In this document: piece by piece, positions 16,413 through 26,800 of the stretch
Numbering within the stretch: position 1 is the stretch's first letter
How the letters are laid out: each line of letters opens with the position of its first letter
Assembly: GCA_017649485.1 (NCBI GenBank)
Contig: JAGCGS010000010.1
Coordinates: 16,245 to 80,244, forward strand
DNA from: Bacteroidaceae bacterium
GTDB taxonomy: Bacteria > Bacteroidota > Bacteroidia > Bacteroidales > Bacteroidaceae
Direction of reading: 5' to 3'
DNA length: 64,000 nucleotides
Position numbers and translations under genes: made by a program
The notes under the pieces: model-generated
What the model was told of the DNA's origin: nothing
The model's input: only the letters and a program-made list of their open reading frames with translations
The model's database searches: none

Positions 16413-17966
16413 ATGAGTAATCAGGTTGAAAAGATTAAAGAACTGATCGAGCTTCGTGCTAAGGCTCGTCTGGGCGGTGGCGAAAAGGCTATCGATAAGC
16501 AGCACGCTAAAGGTAAGTACACAGCTCGTGAGCGCATCACCATGCTGTTGGATGAAGGCAGCTTCGAGGAAATTGACATGTTTGTGCAGCACCGTTGCAC
16601 CAACTTCGGTCAGGAAAAGAAGCACTTCTTGGGCGACGGCGTCGTTACCGGTTGCGGTACAATCGACGGCCGTCTGATTTATGTTTTTGCACAGGATTTC
16701 ACCGTGTTCGGTGGCTCACTGTCAGAAACTATGGCACAGAAAATCTGCAAGGTTATGGACCTCGCTATGCGTATGGGTGCTCCTTGCATCGGTATTAATG
16801 ACTCTGGTGGCGCTCGTATCCAGGAGGCTGTGAATGCCCTGGCCGGCTATTCAGAGATTTTCGAACGCAACATTCTTGCATCTGGCGTTATCCCACAGAT
16901 CTCTGGTATCTTTGGTCCTTGCGCAGGTGGTGCTGTTTACTCTCCAGCTTTGACCGACTTTACCATCATGATGGAAGGTACATCTTATATGTTCCTGACT
17001 GGTCCGAAAGTGGTGAAGACTGTGACTGGTGAGGATGTTAATGAGGAGAACCTGGGTGGTGCAAGTGTACACTCTTCTAAGTCTGGTGTAACTCATTTCA
17101 CCGCTTCTACTGAGGAAGATGCTTTGGCACTGATTCGCAACCTTATCAGCTACATTCCTCAGAATAATATGGAGGAAGCTCCTCGCAAGGCATGTGACGA
17201 CCCAATCGACCGTGTAGAAGATTCACTGAACGAGATTATTCCTGATAATCCTAACCACGCATACGATATGTATGAGGTGATTGGCGCTATCGTAGATAAT
17301 GGTGAGTTCCTGGAGGTTCATAAGAACTACGCAAAGAACATCATCGTGGGCTTTGCTCGTATGAATGGTCAGTCAGTAGGTGTGATAGCTAACCAGCCTA
17401 AGATGATGGCAGGTGTTTTGGACTGCAACGCTTCTCGCAAGGGTGCTCGCTTCGTTCGTTTCTGCGACGCATTTAACATTCCATTGGTAACCCTGGTTGA
17501 CGTTCCTGGATTCTTGCCTGGTACCGGTCAGGAATATAATGGCGTGATCCTGCATGGTGCTAAGCTGTTGTATGCATACGGTGAAGCTACTGTACCAAAG
17601 GTAACTGTAACCTTGCGTAAGAGTTATGGTGGTTCACACATCGTGATGGGTTGCAAGCAGCTGCGTGCTGATATCAACTATGCATGGCCAACTGCAGAGA
17701 TCGCAGTGATGGGTGCAGCTGGTGCTGTAGCAGTGCTGTTTGCTAAGGAAGCTAAGGAGAAAGAAGATCCTAAGGCATTCTTAGCTGAGAAGGAAGCAGA
17801 ATACCAGAAGTTGTTTGCTAATCCTTACAATGCAGCATCTTACGGCTACATTGATGACGTGATTGAGCCTCGCAACACTCGTTTCCGCATTATCCGCGCT
17901 CTGGAGCAGTTGAAGAACAAGCGTCAGACCACTCCAGCTAAGAAGCATGGTAATATTCCACTGTAA
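16413..17966 (+). CDS. mmdA: Methylmalonyl-CoA decarboxylase alpha subunit (carboxyltransferase)
   Basis: The 517-aa crotonase-fold carboxyltransferase moves the carboxyl group of methylmalonyl-CoA to biotin on the carrier subunit, forming propionyl-CoA. It has the acyl-CoA carboxyltransferase signatures [12 protein letters not shown] (N half) and [20 protein letters not shown] and [10 protein letters not shown] (C half). The ATG at 16413 is chosen because 16374 lies inside mce and conservation begins near here. Propionyl-CoA carboxylase beta is the close alternative, but the OadG/OadB partners in the operon favour the Na+ pump. Confidence 0.93.
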   Translation: MSNQVEKIKELIELRAKARLGGGEKAIDKQHAKGKYTARERITMLLDEGSFEEIDMFVQHRCTNFGQEKKHFLGDGVVTGCGTIDGRLIYVFAQDFTVFGGSLSETMAQKICKVMDLAMRMGAPCIGINDSGGARIQEAVNALAGYSEIFERNILASGVIPQISGIFGPCAGGAVYSPALTDFTIMMEGTSYMFLTGPKVVKTVTGEDVNEENLGGASVHSSKSGVTHFTASTEEDALALIRNLISYIPQNNMEEAPRKACDDPIDRVEDSLNEIIPDNPNHAYDMYEVIGAIVDNGEFLEVHKNYAKNIIVGFARMNGQSVGVIANQPKMMAGVLDCNASRKGARFVRFCDAFNIPLVTLVDVPGFLPGTGQEYNGVILHGAKLLYAYGEATVPKVTVTLRKSYGGSHIVMGCKQLRADINYAWPTAEIAVMGAAGAVAVLFAKEAKEKEDPKAFLAEKEAEYQKLFANPYNAASYGYIDDVIEPRNTRFRIIRALEQLKNKRQTTPAKKHGNIPL

Positions 17967-17989
17967 TCTTTAAAATTGAATAAGCATTT

Positions 17990-18952
17990 ATGAAGAAAAT
18001 CAATTTTGGAATAATTCTTGCCTTCATGCTGGCAGTGAGTTTCACTTCTTGCCGTGACCAATCAACCAAGAGCAAAGTGTTGATCAACGAGGTTATGATG
18101 CAGAATGAGACTAACGCTACTGACGAATATGGTGAGCGCAGCCCATGGGTAGAATTATTCGTTAAATACTATGGACAGATAGATGTTGCTGGCTACATCC
18201 TTGAAGCACAGACAGAGGGTGGTACACCTCAGCAATATACTATTCCAAAGGGCGACCAAGTGACGATTATACCTGCTCGCCAGCACATTGTGCTGTTTGC
18301 AGATAATCAACCAAAGAAGGGAGTCCTGCACACTGACTTTACCTTGGATCCAACCAAGACTACTACCATACGTCTTTACAACTCCAACAAGGACTTGATC
18401 GACGAGGTAAAGATTCCTGCTAACAAGTTGCGTGCTGACCAGTCATACGGTCGAAAAGACCAGAATTCAACTGAGCTGGGTGCAGAGAACTGGGAAGTTA
18501 AGGACAACAACACGGATGATGATGCTTACGTTACTCCTAACACCAGCAACCGTGTTAACGATGTAAACCAGAAGATGGTGACTTTCCGCGAGAAAGACCC
18601 TGCTGGCATAGGTATGGCTATCACGGCTATGACTGTTGTGTTCAGCTGCTTGATTCTGTTGTTCTTCGCATTCACTCTGCAAGCCAAGATTTCTATGAAT
18701 ATGGCTAAGAAGAATGAGCTGAAGGCTCAGGCTGGTAGTGATAAGCCGACAACAGCTGCTACTGACAACAAGGCTGGTGAGACTCCTGGCGAAGTGTTCG
18801 CTGCCATCGGTATGGCCCTGCATGACATGCAGAATGATGTTCACGATATCGAGGATATGGTACTGACTATCCACACCGACCCGAAAGTAGAGGAGTCTGC
18901 ATGGAGCAACAAGGCGTTCGCTATGCGACAGTTACCTGTAGTAAGAAAATAA
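17990..18952 (+). CDS. OadG-type decarboxylase subunit fused to an N-terminal lamin-tail domain
   Basis: The 320-aa protein starts with a lipoprotein-like signal (FTSC near residue 20) and then a beta-rich domain (about 30-165) with lamin-tail features: LINEVMMQN, WVELFVKYYGQIDVAGYIL and repeated short strands. One membrane span follows at about 205-230 (GIGMAITAMTVVFSCLI), and a cytoplasmic OadG-like tail with EVFAAIGMALHDMQNDVHD. OadG holds together the Na+-pumping decarboxylase complex. The lamin-tail part would lie outside the inner membrane, where its role is unknown. It is in the middle of the mmd operon. Confidence 0.85.
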   Translation: MKKINFGIILAFMLAVSFTSCRDQSTKSKVLINEVMMQNETNATDEYGERSPWVELFVKYYGQIDVAGYILEAQTEGGTPQQYTIPKGDQVTIIPARQHIVLFADNQPKKGVLHTDFTLDPTKTTTIRLYNSNKDLIDEVKIPANKLRADQSYGRKDQNSTELGAENWEVKDNNTDDDAYVTPNTSNRVNDVNQKMVTFREKDPAGIGMAITAMTVVFSCLILLFFAFTLQAKISMNMAKKNELKAQAGSDKPTTAATDNKAGETPGEVFAAIGMALHDMQNDVHDIEDMVLTIHTDPKVEESAWSNKAFAMRQLPVVRK

Positions 18953-18984
18953 TTACACCATTTTTAAAAGTAGTGATATAAACA

Positions 18985-19425
18985 ATGAAAGAATATAAAT
19001 ATACAATCAATGGCAACAAATATAATGTTACCATTGGCGATATTGAAGAAAACATCGCTCATGTAGAGGTGAACGGAGTTCCCTACACGGTAGAGATGGA
19101 GAAAGCTCCGGCTGCTCCTAAGAAGGTAGTTCGTCCAGTAGTTGCCGCTGCAGCTCCTGCAGCAGCTCCAGCACCAGAAACAAAGGTTAGCAGACCAGCA
19201 GCTGGTGGTGGCAAGAGCGGCATCAAGTCACCTCTGCCAGGTGTAATCCTGCAGATCAAGGTGAATGTAGGCGACCAAGTAAAGCGCGGACAGGTACTGA
19301 TGGTGCTGGAAGCCATGAAGATGGAAAACAACATTCCTTCCGATCGCGACGGTAAGGTTGTTGCTATTAATGTAAGCAAGGGTGATTCTATCCTTGAAGG
19401 TACTGATCTGATATTTATTGAATAA
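18985..19425 (+). CDS. mmdC: Biotin carboxyl carrier subunit of the decarboxylase
   Basis: The 146-aa protein has a short N-terminal region (1-40), an Ala/Pro-rich flexible linker (about 42-70) and a C-terminal biotinyl domain with the motif EAMKMENN, placing biotin on Lys112. It carries CO2 from the alpha subunit to the membrane beta subunit. It lies 5 nt before oadB-like mmdB. Confidence 0.95.
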   Translation: MKEYKYTINGNKYNVTIGDIEENIAHVEVNGVPYTVEMEKAPAAPKKVVRPVVAAAAPAAAPAPETKVSRPAAGGGKSGIKSPLPGVILQIKVNVGDQVKRGQVLMVLEAMKMENNIPSDRDGKVVAINVSKGDSILEGTDLIFIE

Positions 19426-19430
19426 AGAAT

Positions 19431-20591
19431 ATGGGAGAATTTATTAGTTTCTTAGGATCCAACCTGCAAACATTCTGGGAGTACACTGGCTATGCTAATG
19501 CCGAAGTGGGCAACTGGATCATGATTCTTGTGGGTTTGGTATTCATCTACCTGGCTGTGACCAAGGAGTTCGAGCCTATGTTGCTCGTACCAATTGGTTT
19601 CGGTATCTTGGTAGGTAACGTACCTTTCAACCTCGATGCAGGTCTGAAAGTGGGTGTATATGAATCTAACTCCGTATTCAACATTCTGTACGGAGGTGTG
19701 ACTAACGGCTGGTATCCGCCACTGATCTTCCTTGGCATCGGTGCCATGACCGACTTCTCAGCCTTGATTTCCCAGCCTCGCCTGGTGTTGATCGGTGCTG
19801 CAGCTCAGTTCGGTATCTTTGGCGCTTATATGCTGGCTCTGCTTCTGGGCTTCGATCCTCAGCAAGCAGGTGCTATTGGTATCATCGGTGGTGCTGACGG
19901 TCCTACCGCAATCTTCCTTTCCAGTAAACTGGCTCCAAACTTAATGGGTGCCATCGCTGTGGCAGCTTACTCTTACATGGCACTTGTGCCTGTGATCCAG
20001 CCACCTATCATGCGACTGCTGACAACCAAGAAGGAGCGCGTAATCCGCATGAAACCTCCAAGAGCCGTTTCCAAGAACGAGAAGGTGATCTTCCCTATCG
20101 TTGGTCTGTTGCTGACTGCCTTCCTGGTTCCTTCAGGTCTGCCTCTGCTGGGTATGCTGTTCTTCGGTAACCTGCTGAAGGAAAGTGGTGTGACTCGTCG
20201 TTTGGCGGAGACTGCCCGCAACCAGTTGATTGACGTGGTAACAATCCTGTTGGGTTTCACCGTAGGTTGCTCTACTCAGGCTTCTGAGTTCATCACCGTG
20301 AACTCTCTGCTCATCTTCGGTTTGGGTGCATTGTCATTCGTGATTGCAACCGCTTCTGGTGTGCTGTTCGTGAAGTTCTTCAACCTGTTCTTGAAAGAAG
20401 GTAGCAAGATTAATCCTTTAATCGGTAACGCTGGTGTATCTGCTGTGCCTGATGCTGCCCGTATCTCTCAGAACGTAGGTCTGGAATATGACCCATCTAA
20501 CTACCTGCTCATGCAGGCTATGGGTCCTAACGTAGCAGGTGTGATTGGTTCAGCAGTAGCTGCTGGTATCCTGTTGGGCTTCTTGATTTAA
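19431..20591 (+). CDS. mmdB: Na+-translocating decarboxylase beta subunit
   Basis: The 386-aa, about 9-11-span membrane protein decarboxylates carboxybiotin and exports Na+. It shows the family motif GIIGGADGPTAIF near residue 150 and conserved GNAGVSAVPDAAR near 330. It is the last gene of the mmd operon, followed at once by a strong terminator. With its partners it turns succinate-derived methylmalonyl-CoA into propionyl-CoA while building a sodium gradient. Confidence 0.96.
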   Translation: MGEFISFLGSNLQTFWEYTGYANAEVGNWIMILVGLVFIYLAVTKEFEPMLLVPIGFGILVGNVPFNLDAGLKVGVYESNSVFNILYGGVTNGWYPPLIFLGIGAMTDFSALISQPRLVLIGAAAQFGIFGAYMLALLLGFDPQQAGAIGIIGGADGPTAIFLSSKLAPNLMGAIAVAAYSYMALVPVIQPPIMRLLTTKKERVIRMKPPRAVSKNEKVIFPIVGLLLTAFLVPSGLPLLGMLFFGNLLKESGVTRRLAETARNQLIDVVTILLGFTVGCSTQASEFITVNSLLIFGLGALSFVIATASGVLFVKFFNLFLKEGSKINPLIGNAGVSAVPDAARISQNVGLEYDPSNYLLMQAMGPNVAGVIGSAVAAGILLGFLI

Positions 20592-20615
20592 AGTTTTATT
20601 TGAATCGTTCATAAA

Positions 20616-20650
20616 AAAGCGGGGAAAGCTTGATGCTTTCTCCGCTTTTC
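20616..20650 (+). terminator. Terminator of the mmd operon
   Basis: AAAGCGGGGAAAGC pairs with GCTTTCTCCGCTTT (14 bp with one G-U), loop TTGAT, flanked by A and T runs. It overlaps the -33 region of the next promoter. Confidence 0.85.
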
Positions 20651-20654
20651 TTTA

Positions 20655-20662
20655 TACCTTTG
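20655..20662 (+). promoter_or_regulatory. -7 box for the GH13 gene
   Basis: TACCTTTG, 26 nt upstream of the GH13 ATG; the -33 region falls inside the terminator stem of the preceding operon. Confidence 0.55.
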
Positions 20663-20688
20663 TGGTATAGAACTAACAAACTTATACC

Positions 20689-22533
20689 ATGAAGAAACTA
20701 TTCTTTTTGTTGGGAGCATTGATGCTCAGCATCATTTCCCATGCCGCTACGATTAATAAAATTGACCCGCCTTATTGGTATGCCGGATTACAGCATCATG
20801 AGTTGCAACTGATGGTGTATGGCAATGATATTGGTTTCTCACAGGTAAGCACCAACTATCCAGGAGTGATGATTACAAACACAGTCACTCTGGAAAGCAA
20901 GAATTACCTGTTGGTGTATCTGGATATTAAGGATGCCAAACCAGGAAAGATGCAGCTCACTTTCAAGAAAGACAATCAAGAACTGAAGCAAGAGTATGAG
21001 TTGAAAGCACGTGCTAAGCGAGGTGAAGACCATGTAGGCTTTGGCAGCAGTGACGTACTCTATCTGCTGATGCCTGATCGCTTTGCTAATGGCGATGAGA
21101 GCATTGACAATATCAAAGGGATGTCTGACTACAAAGTGGATCGCAGTAATCCGAATGGTCGCCATGGAGGAGATATGAAAGGTATAGAACAGCACCTCGA
21201 CTACTTCACCGACTTAGGTGTAACAGCATTGTGGTTCACTCCTGTTTTGGAGAACGACATGCGTGGAGGCTCTTATCACGGCTATGCCACCACTGATTAT
21301 TACAAGGTAGATCCACGTTTTGGTAGCAATGAGGAGTACCGTCAGCTCATCAGCGAGGCACATCAAAAGGGCTTAAAGGTGGTAATGGACATGATATTCA
21401 ACCATTGTGGTAGTGAGCATGTCTGGCTAAAGGATATACCCTCACGCGACTGGTTCAACCATTCCAACTATGAGGAGGCTTTCGTGCAAACCAACTACCG
21501 ACTCACACCAGTTGTGGATCCCTATGCTTCGAAGCATGATTTCGACCGCATGGCGAACGGTTGGTTCGTACGAACGATGCCCGACCTTAACCAAAACAAT
21601 CCTCATGTGATGACTTATCTGTTGCAGACGAGTATCTGGTGGGTGGAGTATGCTGACATCGATGGCATCCGCATGGACACCTACCCCTACGCCGACTACC
21701 AGGCGATGAGTCAGTGGATGTATATTATAAATAAGGAGTACCCAAACTTCAACGTGGTGGGCGAGTCATGGGTAACTGAACCAGCCTTCACAGCTTGGTT
21801 CCAAAAAGACTCCAAGATAGCCAAGCCTCTGAACAGCAACCTGACTACAGTAATGGATTTCAGCTTCTTCGACAAGGTGAACATCGCCAAGAAAGAGCAA
21901 AGCAATGGACAAGGTCAAGGTCTCGACCGCATCTATAACAACTTTGTGTATGACTTCCTCTACCCCAACCCGTTGTCGGTGCTAACTTTTATCGAGAATC
22001 ATGATACTGACCGTTTTTTAGAAGAAGGCCAGGACTTTGCTTCGCTAAAGCAGGCGGCTACGATGTTGCTCACCATACCTCGCATTCCGCAATTATATTA
22101 TGGCACAGAGGTACTGATGAATGGTGTTAAGACGAGAAGCGACGGTTATGTACGCAAGGACTTCCCCGGAGGATGGAAGGGCGACAAACAAAATGCCTTC
22201 ACCGCTGCTGATCGCACGTCAGAGCAGAACGAGTGCTACAATTTCTACAAGACCATCCTGCATTGGCGTCAAGGCAATGAGGTAATTAGCCAAGGCAGCA
22301 TGACACACTTCCTGGTGGAGAACAGTGTATATGCATACGCACGTCAGCTTAATGACAAGACGGTATTTGTGATGTTGAATGGTAGCGATAAGGAAACTAC
22401 TGCCAACCTCAGTATCTACAATGAAATCCTGCAAGGTCATACTACAGGCAAGGATGTGTTAACAGGCAAAACCGTTAAGTTGGGAAAGGAATTGAAGATG
22501 CAGCCACGTGAGACACTGGTGTTGGAATTATGA
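20689..22533 (+). CDS. Periplasmic GH13 alpha-amylase family enzyme (SusA/neopullulanase-like)
   Basis: The 614-aa protein has a signal peptide (1-19, ending SHA), an N-terminal beta-sandwich domain (about 20-125) and a GH13 barrel. The catalytic triad is visible: Asp330 in GIRMDTYPY, Glu359 in VGESWV and Asp439 in ENHDTDR. Length and layout match Bacteroides SusA, a periplasmic neopullulanase acting on maltooligosaccharides and pullulan. No susC/D or other starch genes are adjacent, so it stands alone between the mmd operon and an efflux operon. Confidence 0.9.
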   Translation: MKKLFFLLGALMLSIISHAATINKIDPPYWYAGLQHHELQLMVYGNDIGFSQVSTNYPGVMITNTVTLESKNYLLVYLDIKDAKPGKMQLTFKKDNQELKQEYELKARAKRGEDHVGFGSSDVLYLLMPDRFANGDESIDNIKGMSDYKVDRSNPNGRHGGDMKGIEQHLDYFTDLGVTALWFTPVLENDMRGGSYHGYATTDYYKVDPRFGSNEEYRQLISEAHQKGLKVVMDMIFNHCGSEHVWLKDIPSRDWFNHSNYEEAFVQTNYRLTPVVDPYASKHDFDRMANGWFVRTMPDLNQNNPHVMTYLLQTSIWWVEYADIDGIRMDTYPYADYQAMSQWMYIINKEYPNFNVVGESWVTEPAFTAWFQKDSKIAKPLNSNLTTVMDFSFFDKVNIAKKEQSNGQGQGLDRIYNNFVYDFLYPNPLSVLTFIENHDTDRFLEEGQDFASLKQAATMLLTIPRIPQLYYGTEVLMNGVKTRSDGYVRKDFPGGWKGDKQNAFTAADRTSEQNECYNFYKTILHWRQGNEVISQGSMTHFLVENSVYAYARQLNDKTVFVMLNGSDKETTANLSIYNEILQGHTTGKDVLTGKTVKLGKELKMQPRETLVLEL

Positions 22534-22646
22534 CATTACTAATCTCTCAAGTCAGACATTAGTAATCTCTCAAGCCTGACATTAGTAATGTATGAGACTA
22601 CAGATTGGTATGACGAGGACATTGATAAGGAATCATGTCCTCGTCA
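22534..22646 (+). repeat. Short direct repeats and a stem-loop behind the GH13 gene
   Basis: The word ATTAGTAATCTCTCAAG, with variants, recurs about every 24 nt from 22534 to 22590 (roughly two and a half copies; the first copy has ATTACTAAT). A perfect 12-bp stem TGACGAGGACAT (22611-22622) / ATGTCCTCGTCA (22635-22646) with a 12-nt loop follows; it may end the GH13 transcript, though its T tail is weak. Confidence 0.65.
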
Positions 22647-22701
22647 TCTTCATGTAATATGCGAAAGTGTAAAATCAACCATATTTTATCCTGTATAGAA
22701 C

Positions 22702-22732
22702 TTTGATAATCCATAGAAAGTTGCGAATTTTG
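22702..22732 (+). promoter_or_regulatory. Promoter of the RND efflux operon
   Basis: TTTG (22702-22705), a 19-nt spacer and GAATTTTG (22725-22732), one base from the consensus; 39 nt before the adaptor ATG. Confidence 0.6.
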
Positions 22733-22770
22733 CATACGAAAAAGAATATAACAATAAAATGACAATAAGC

Positions 22771-23796
22771 ATGAAATCAAAGATTTTTATGGGGCTACTC
22801 TTCCTGTCACTCATGGTGATGAGCTGCAATGATGGCAAAAACAAGCAGGAAAAAGCTCCCATGCGAGTAAAGACAGAAGTGGTAAAATCAACCAGCGAGG
22901 GAGCAAGCCAAACCTATGTGGGAATAGTGGAAGAACGTGAAGGCACAGCAGTAAGTTTCACCAGTATGGGTGTGGTACGCCACATGCTGGTTAGCGAGGG
23001 TCAAGCAGTAAGTCGCGGACAGCTCATTGCCGACATGGACGACACTCAAGCTCGAAATATGTTAGCTGTGGCTGAATCGGGCATGAATCAGGCTAACGAT
23101 GCGCTACAACGATATGGCATGCTGCACGACAATGGCTCACTGCCCGAAGTAAGATGGGTTGAGATACAGAGCAAGGTACAACAGGCTGAGTCACAACTCG
23201 CCATCGCCCAGAAGAACCTGGCCGACTGTCAACTCAGGGCTCCTGTTAGTGGAATCATTGGAAAGAAGAACATCAATGCAGGCGAGACGGCCATGCCCTC
23301 TGTGGCTGTGGTAACCATCTTAGATATCAGCAGCGTGAAAGTAAAGATTTCCGTTCCTGAGTCTGAGATCAAGCAAATAGACAGTAACACAACATCCATC
23401 ATTGATGTAGAGGCTGCAGGCAAACAGGTAAAGGGAGGTCTGATTGAGAAAGGTGTACAGGCTGATGCCCTTACCCATACCTATCCAGTGCGCATCAACG
23501 TAGAGAATGCTGACCGCAAACTCCTGCCTGGTATGGTAGCAAATGTCCAACTGGGTCATGGCAATAGCGAGACAGCCGCCATCCCTACCCTGCCCGTAAC
23601 CAGTGTGCAGAAGAAAACTGATGGTTCGTTGTTCGTATGGGTGGTGGATGCCGACAATACGGCACATCGCAAAACAATAACCATCGGACAGACTATGGGT
23701 ACTCGCATCGCCATAACAAATGGCATCACAGACGGACAGCGTGTAGTGACAGAAGGATACCAGAAACTGAGTGAGGGAACCAAAGTAGTTTATTGA
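22771..23796 (+). CDS. RND efflux periplasmic adaptor subunit (MFP), lipoprotein
   Basis: The 341-aa protein has a lipobox (LMVMSC) near residue 18 and the membrane-fusion layout: beta-barrel and lipoyl halves flanking a helical hairpin (about 85-150), with QLRAPVSGIIGKKNINAGE as the second lipoyl half. It links the inner-membrane pump to TolC. An ATG at 22759 is also in frame; 22771 gives a cleaner signal sequence. It lies 4 nt before the permease gene; no local regulator gene is present. Confidence 0.9.
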   Translation: MKSKIFMGLLFLSLMVMSCNDGKNKQEKAPMRVKTEVVKSTSEGASQTYVGIVEEREGTAVSFTSMGVVRHMLVSEGQAVSRGQLIADMDDTQARNMLAVAESGMNQANDALQRYGMLHDNGSLPEVRWVEIQSKVQQAESQLAIAQKNLADCQLRAPVSGIIGKKNINAGETAMPSVAVVTILDISSVKVKISVPESEIKQIDSNTTSIIDVEAAGKQVKGGLIEKGVQADALTHTYPVRINVENADRKLLPGMVANVQLGHGNSETAAIPTLPVTSVQKKTDGSLFVWVVDADNTAHRKTITIGQTMGTRIAITNGITDGQRVVTEGYQKLSEGTKVVY

Positions 23797-23800
23797 CAAA

Positions 23801-26800
23801 ATGGAAGAAAAGAAAATCAATTGGTTCAAGTGGCCATTAGAGCACTATTCAATATCCTTGCTGCTGGTCATTATCTTCTTTTTCATGGGCATTTACGGTA
23901 TGTATGTGATGCCTAAAGATGAGTTCCCAGCATTTACTATCCGTCAAGGTGTGGTGATTGGTGTTTATCCCGGCGCAACTGCCGAGGAGGTGGAGGAACA
24001 ACTGACAAAGCCTTTAGAGCGATACCTTTTCACTTACGAAGAGGTTAACCGTACCAAAACCACCTCAACCTCACAAAATGGTATGTGCATCGTGATGGTA
24101 CGCCTCAACGATGAGGTAAACAACAAAGATGAGGTGTGGAGCAAAGTGAAGCATGGCATCAACACTTTCAAGACCAGTTTGCCCAGTGGCGTACTGACGG
24201 TCATGGTAAACGACGACTTTGGCAATACCAGTGCCCTGCTCATCGCAATCGAGAGTGACCAGCGCAGCTATCGGGAGTTGCACGACTATAGTGACAAACT
24301 GAGCGACCGACTGCGTCGTATCGAGTCTGTGGCCAATGTCAATATTTATGGTGAGAAGAAAGAGCAGATCAGTCTCTATATCGATCGCCAACGACTGCAG
24401 GCTTACGGTATTGGGCAGCAGACGCTGATGACCCAACTCCAAACTCAAGGACTCACCACTTTGAGTGGCAGTATTGTGGGCGATACCCAGCAAACACCTA
24501 TTCATATCGAACCAGTAGAAAACAACGAAGAAGAGATTGCAAACCAGATAATCTACAACGACCCTGTCACAGGCAAGGTAGTACGTGTACGTGATGTAGC
24601 CCGTGTTGTTCGTGAATATGACCTGTCTGACAGCTACGTCGAGCAAAATGGACACCCTTGCATCCTGATATCCATGGAGATGGTGCCAGGTCACAACATC
24701 GTGATGTATGGCGAAGAAGTAGATGAGGTACTTGACGACTTCCGTGAGAATATTTTCCCCGAAGATGTGATTATTACTCGCATAGCCGACCAGCCCAAGG
24801 TAGTAGGCAATAGTGTGAGTTCATTCCTTCGCGACCTGATTATCTCCATGATAGTCATCGTAGTGGTGATGCTACTGTTGTTCCCTCTGCGCTCAGCAAT
24901 CGTGGCAGGTATCACTGTCCCAATCAGTACGTTCATCTCCGTATCAGTGATGTTCCTGTGCGGTATTGAATTGAATATGGTAACCTTGGCCGCCTTGATT
25001 GTGGTATTAGGAATGGTGGTGGATAACTCTATCGTGGTAATCGACGGTTATTTGGAATATATCAACAAAGGCTATGAACCCAAGAAAGCTGCCATTGATT
25101 CCGCGAAGCAATACTTCATGCCGATGTTGCTTGCCACCCTCTGCATCTGCATCATCTTCTACCCCTTGCTTTATACCATGAAGGGAGCTTTCCATGATGC
25201 CTTGGAAGAGTTTCCATTAACCATTACCATCAACCTGATGGTATCACTCTTCTTGGCCGTGTTGGTCATCCCATTCTTGGAAGTGCTGATCATCAAGCCA
25301 GAGAAGGTGCTGAATAGTAATAGTAAAAAGAAGAACAAGCGTTCGCTGACTGACATCGTTCAACAAACCTACGACAAAGTATTGGCCGTTACCTTCCGCC
25401 ATCCATGGATGACCATAGCCATCGGTATCGGATTGGTAATCCTCTCCAGTGCCATTGTTCCATTCCTGAAGATTCGCATGTTCCCCTATGCTGACCGTGA
25501 CCAGTTTGCCGTTGAGATTTTCATGCCAGATAGTAAGGGCTTGCAAGATACGCGTGCTATTGCCGACTCACTGCGTCAAGTTATGCAAGAGGATAAAGAC
25601 ATTAAGAGCATCACCAGTTTCATTGGTTGCTCTTCACCCCGATTCCAAGTAACCTATGCTCCCCAGATAGCAGGGCGCAACTATGCTCAGTTCATCGTAA
25701 ATACGGTGTCGCAAAAAGCCACCCTACAGCTGTTAGCAAAGTACCAACCTCAATGGAGTGAGGCCTTCCCTGAGGCTTATATCCGCTTCAAGCGTTTGGA
25801 CTACTTGGAGGTAACGGAATTAGAGTATCGTTTCTATGGTGATGACATTGGGGTACTGCACGAAGCAGGTGAACAGCTGATGACCCGCATGCGAGAGATG
25901 CCCGAGGTTGAATGGGTGCACAGCGATTACTTTCAGCCCTCGCCAATCATCGACATCACCCTCGACCCTGTGATATCGGCCCAGCTGGGCATCAACCGCG
26001 CCACAGCCTCATTAGGTCTCGCTACCGTCACCAGCAACCTACAGATTGGAGAGCTGTGGGAAGGAGATTATAACCTACCTATCGTAGTAAAGGATAATAC
26101 CGACCTCACCTATTCTGATATAGAGAACTTAGGTATCACCTCTCCTATTGCCGTGCTTTCAGCTGGTATGCAAGGAGCAGGCAACAATTTTGCAGCCAAC
26201 GGTAGTGTACCTGTGCGTCAGTTCGCCAAAGTAACCCCTGCTTGGCGAGAGAGCCGCATCATGCATCGTGGTGGTGAGCGTTGCCTCACTGTAACTGGCC
26301 AGTTTGCCCAAGGCATCTATGCCGCTCCCGTTGAGAGCCGCATTGCGGAAATCATGAAAAAAGAACTTGACCTGCCAGACGGTGTACGCACTGAGGTAGG
26401 TGGCGAAATAGAATACGATGCAGAGGCTATGCCACAGATTTTCGGAGGCGTGGCTATCTCTATCGTGATAATCTTCTTCTTTTTGTTATTCAACTTTAAG
26501 AAGTATGGCATCACTACCGTCTGCATCGCGGCGTTGGGCTTGATGATGCCAGGTGCTTTGATTGGCTTGGGACTGATGGATCGCACCTTAGGATTAACCT
26601 CTGTGATGGGTTTTATTACGCTCATGGGTATGATCATGCGCAATGAGATATTGATATTCGAGCATGCCAACGACCTGATAAAACGATATGTGGCAGAACA
26701 TGGCGATTGGAAGGTTGACCGCAAAGCGTATAACGAGGCAGTGAAGCAGGCTGCGCGAGATGCCGGTAGTCGCCGTATGGTGCCCATTTTCCTCACTACA

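Noticed and set aside
20689-22533. A complete starch-utilisation (Sus) locus around the SusA-like enzyme
   Set aside because: No SusC/SusD pair, SusB or SusR is adjacent; flanks are the mmd and RND operons.
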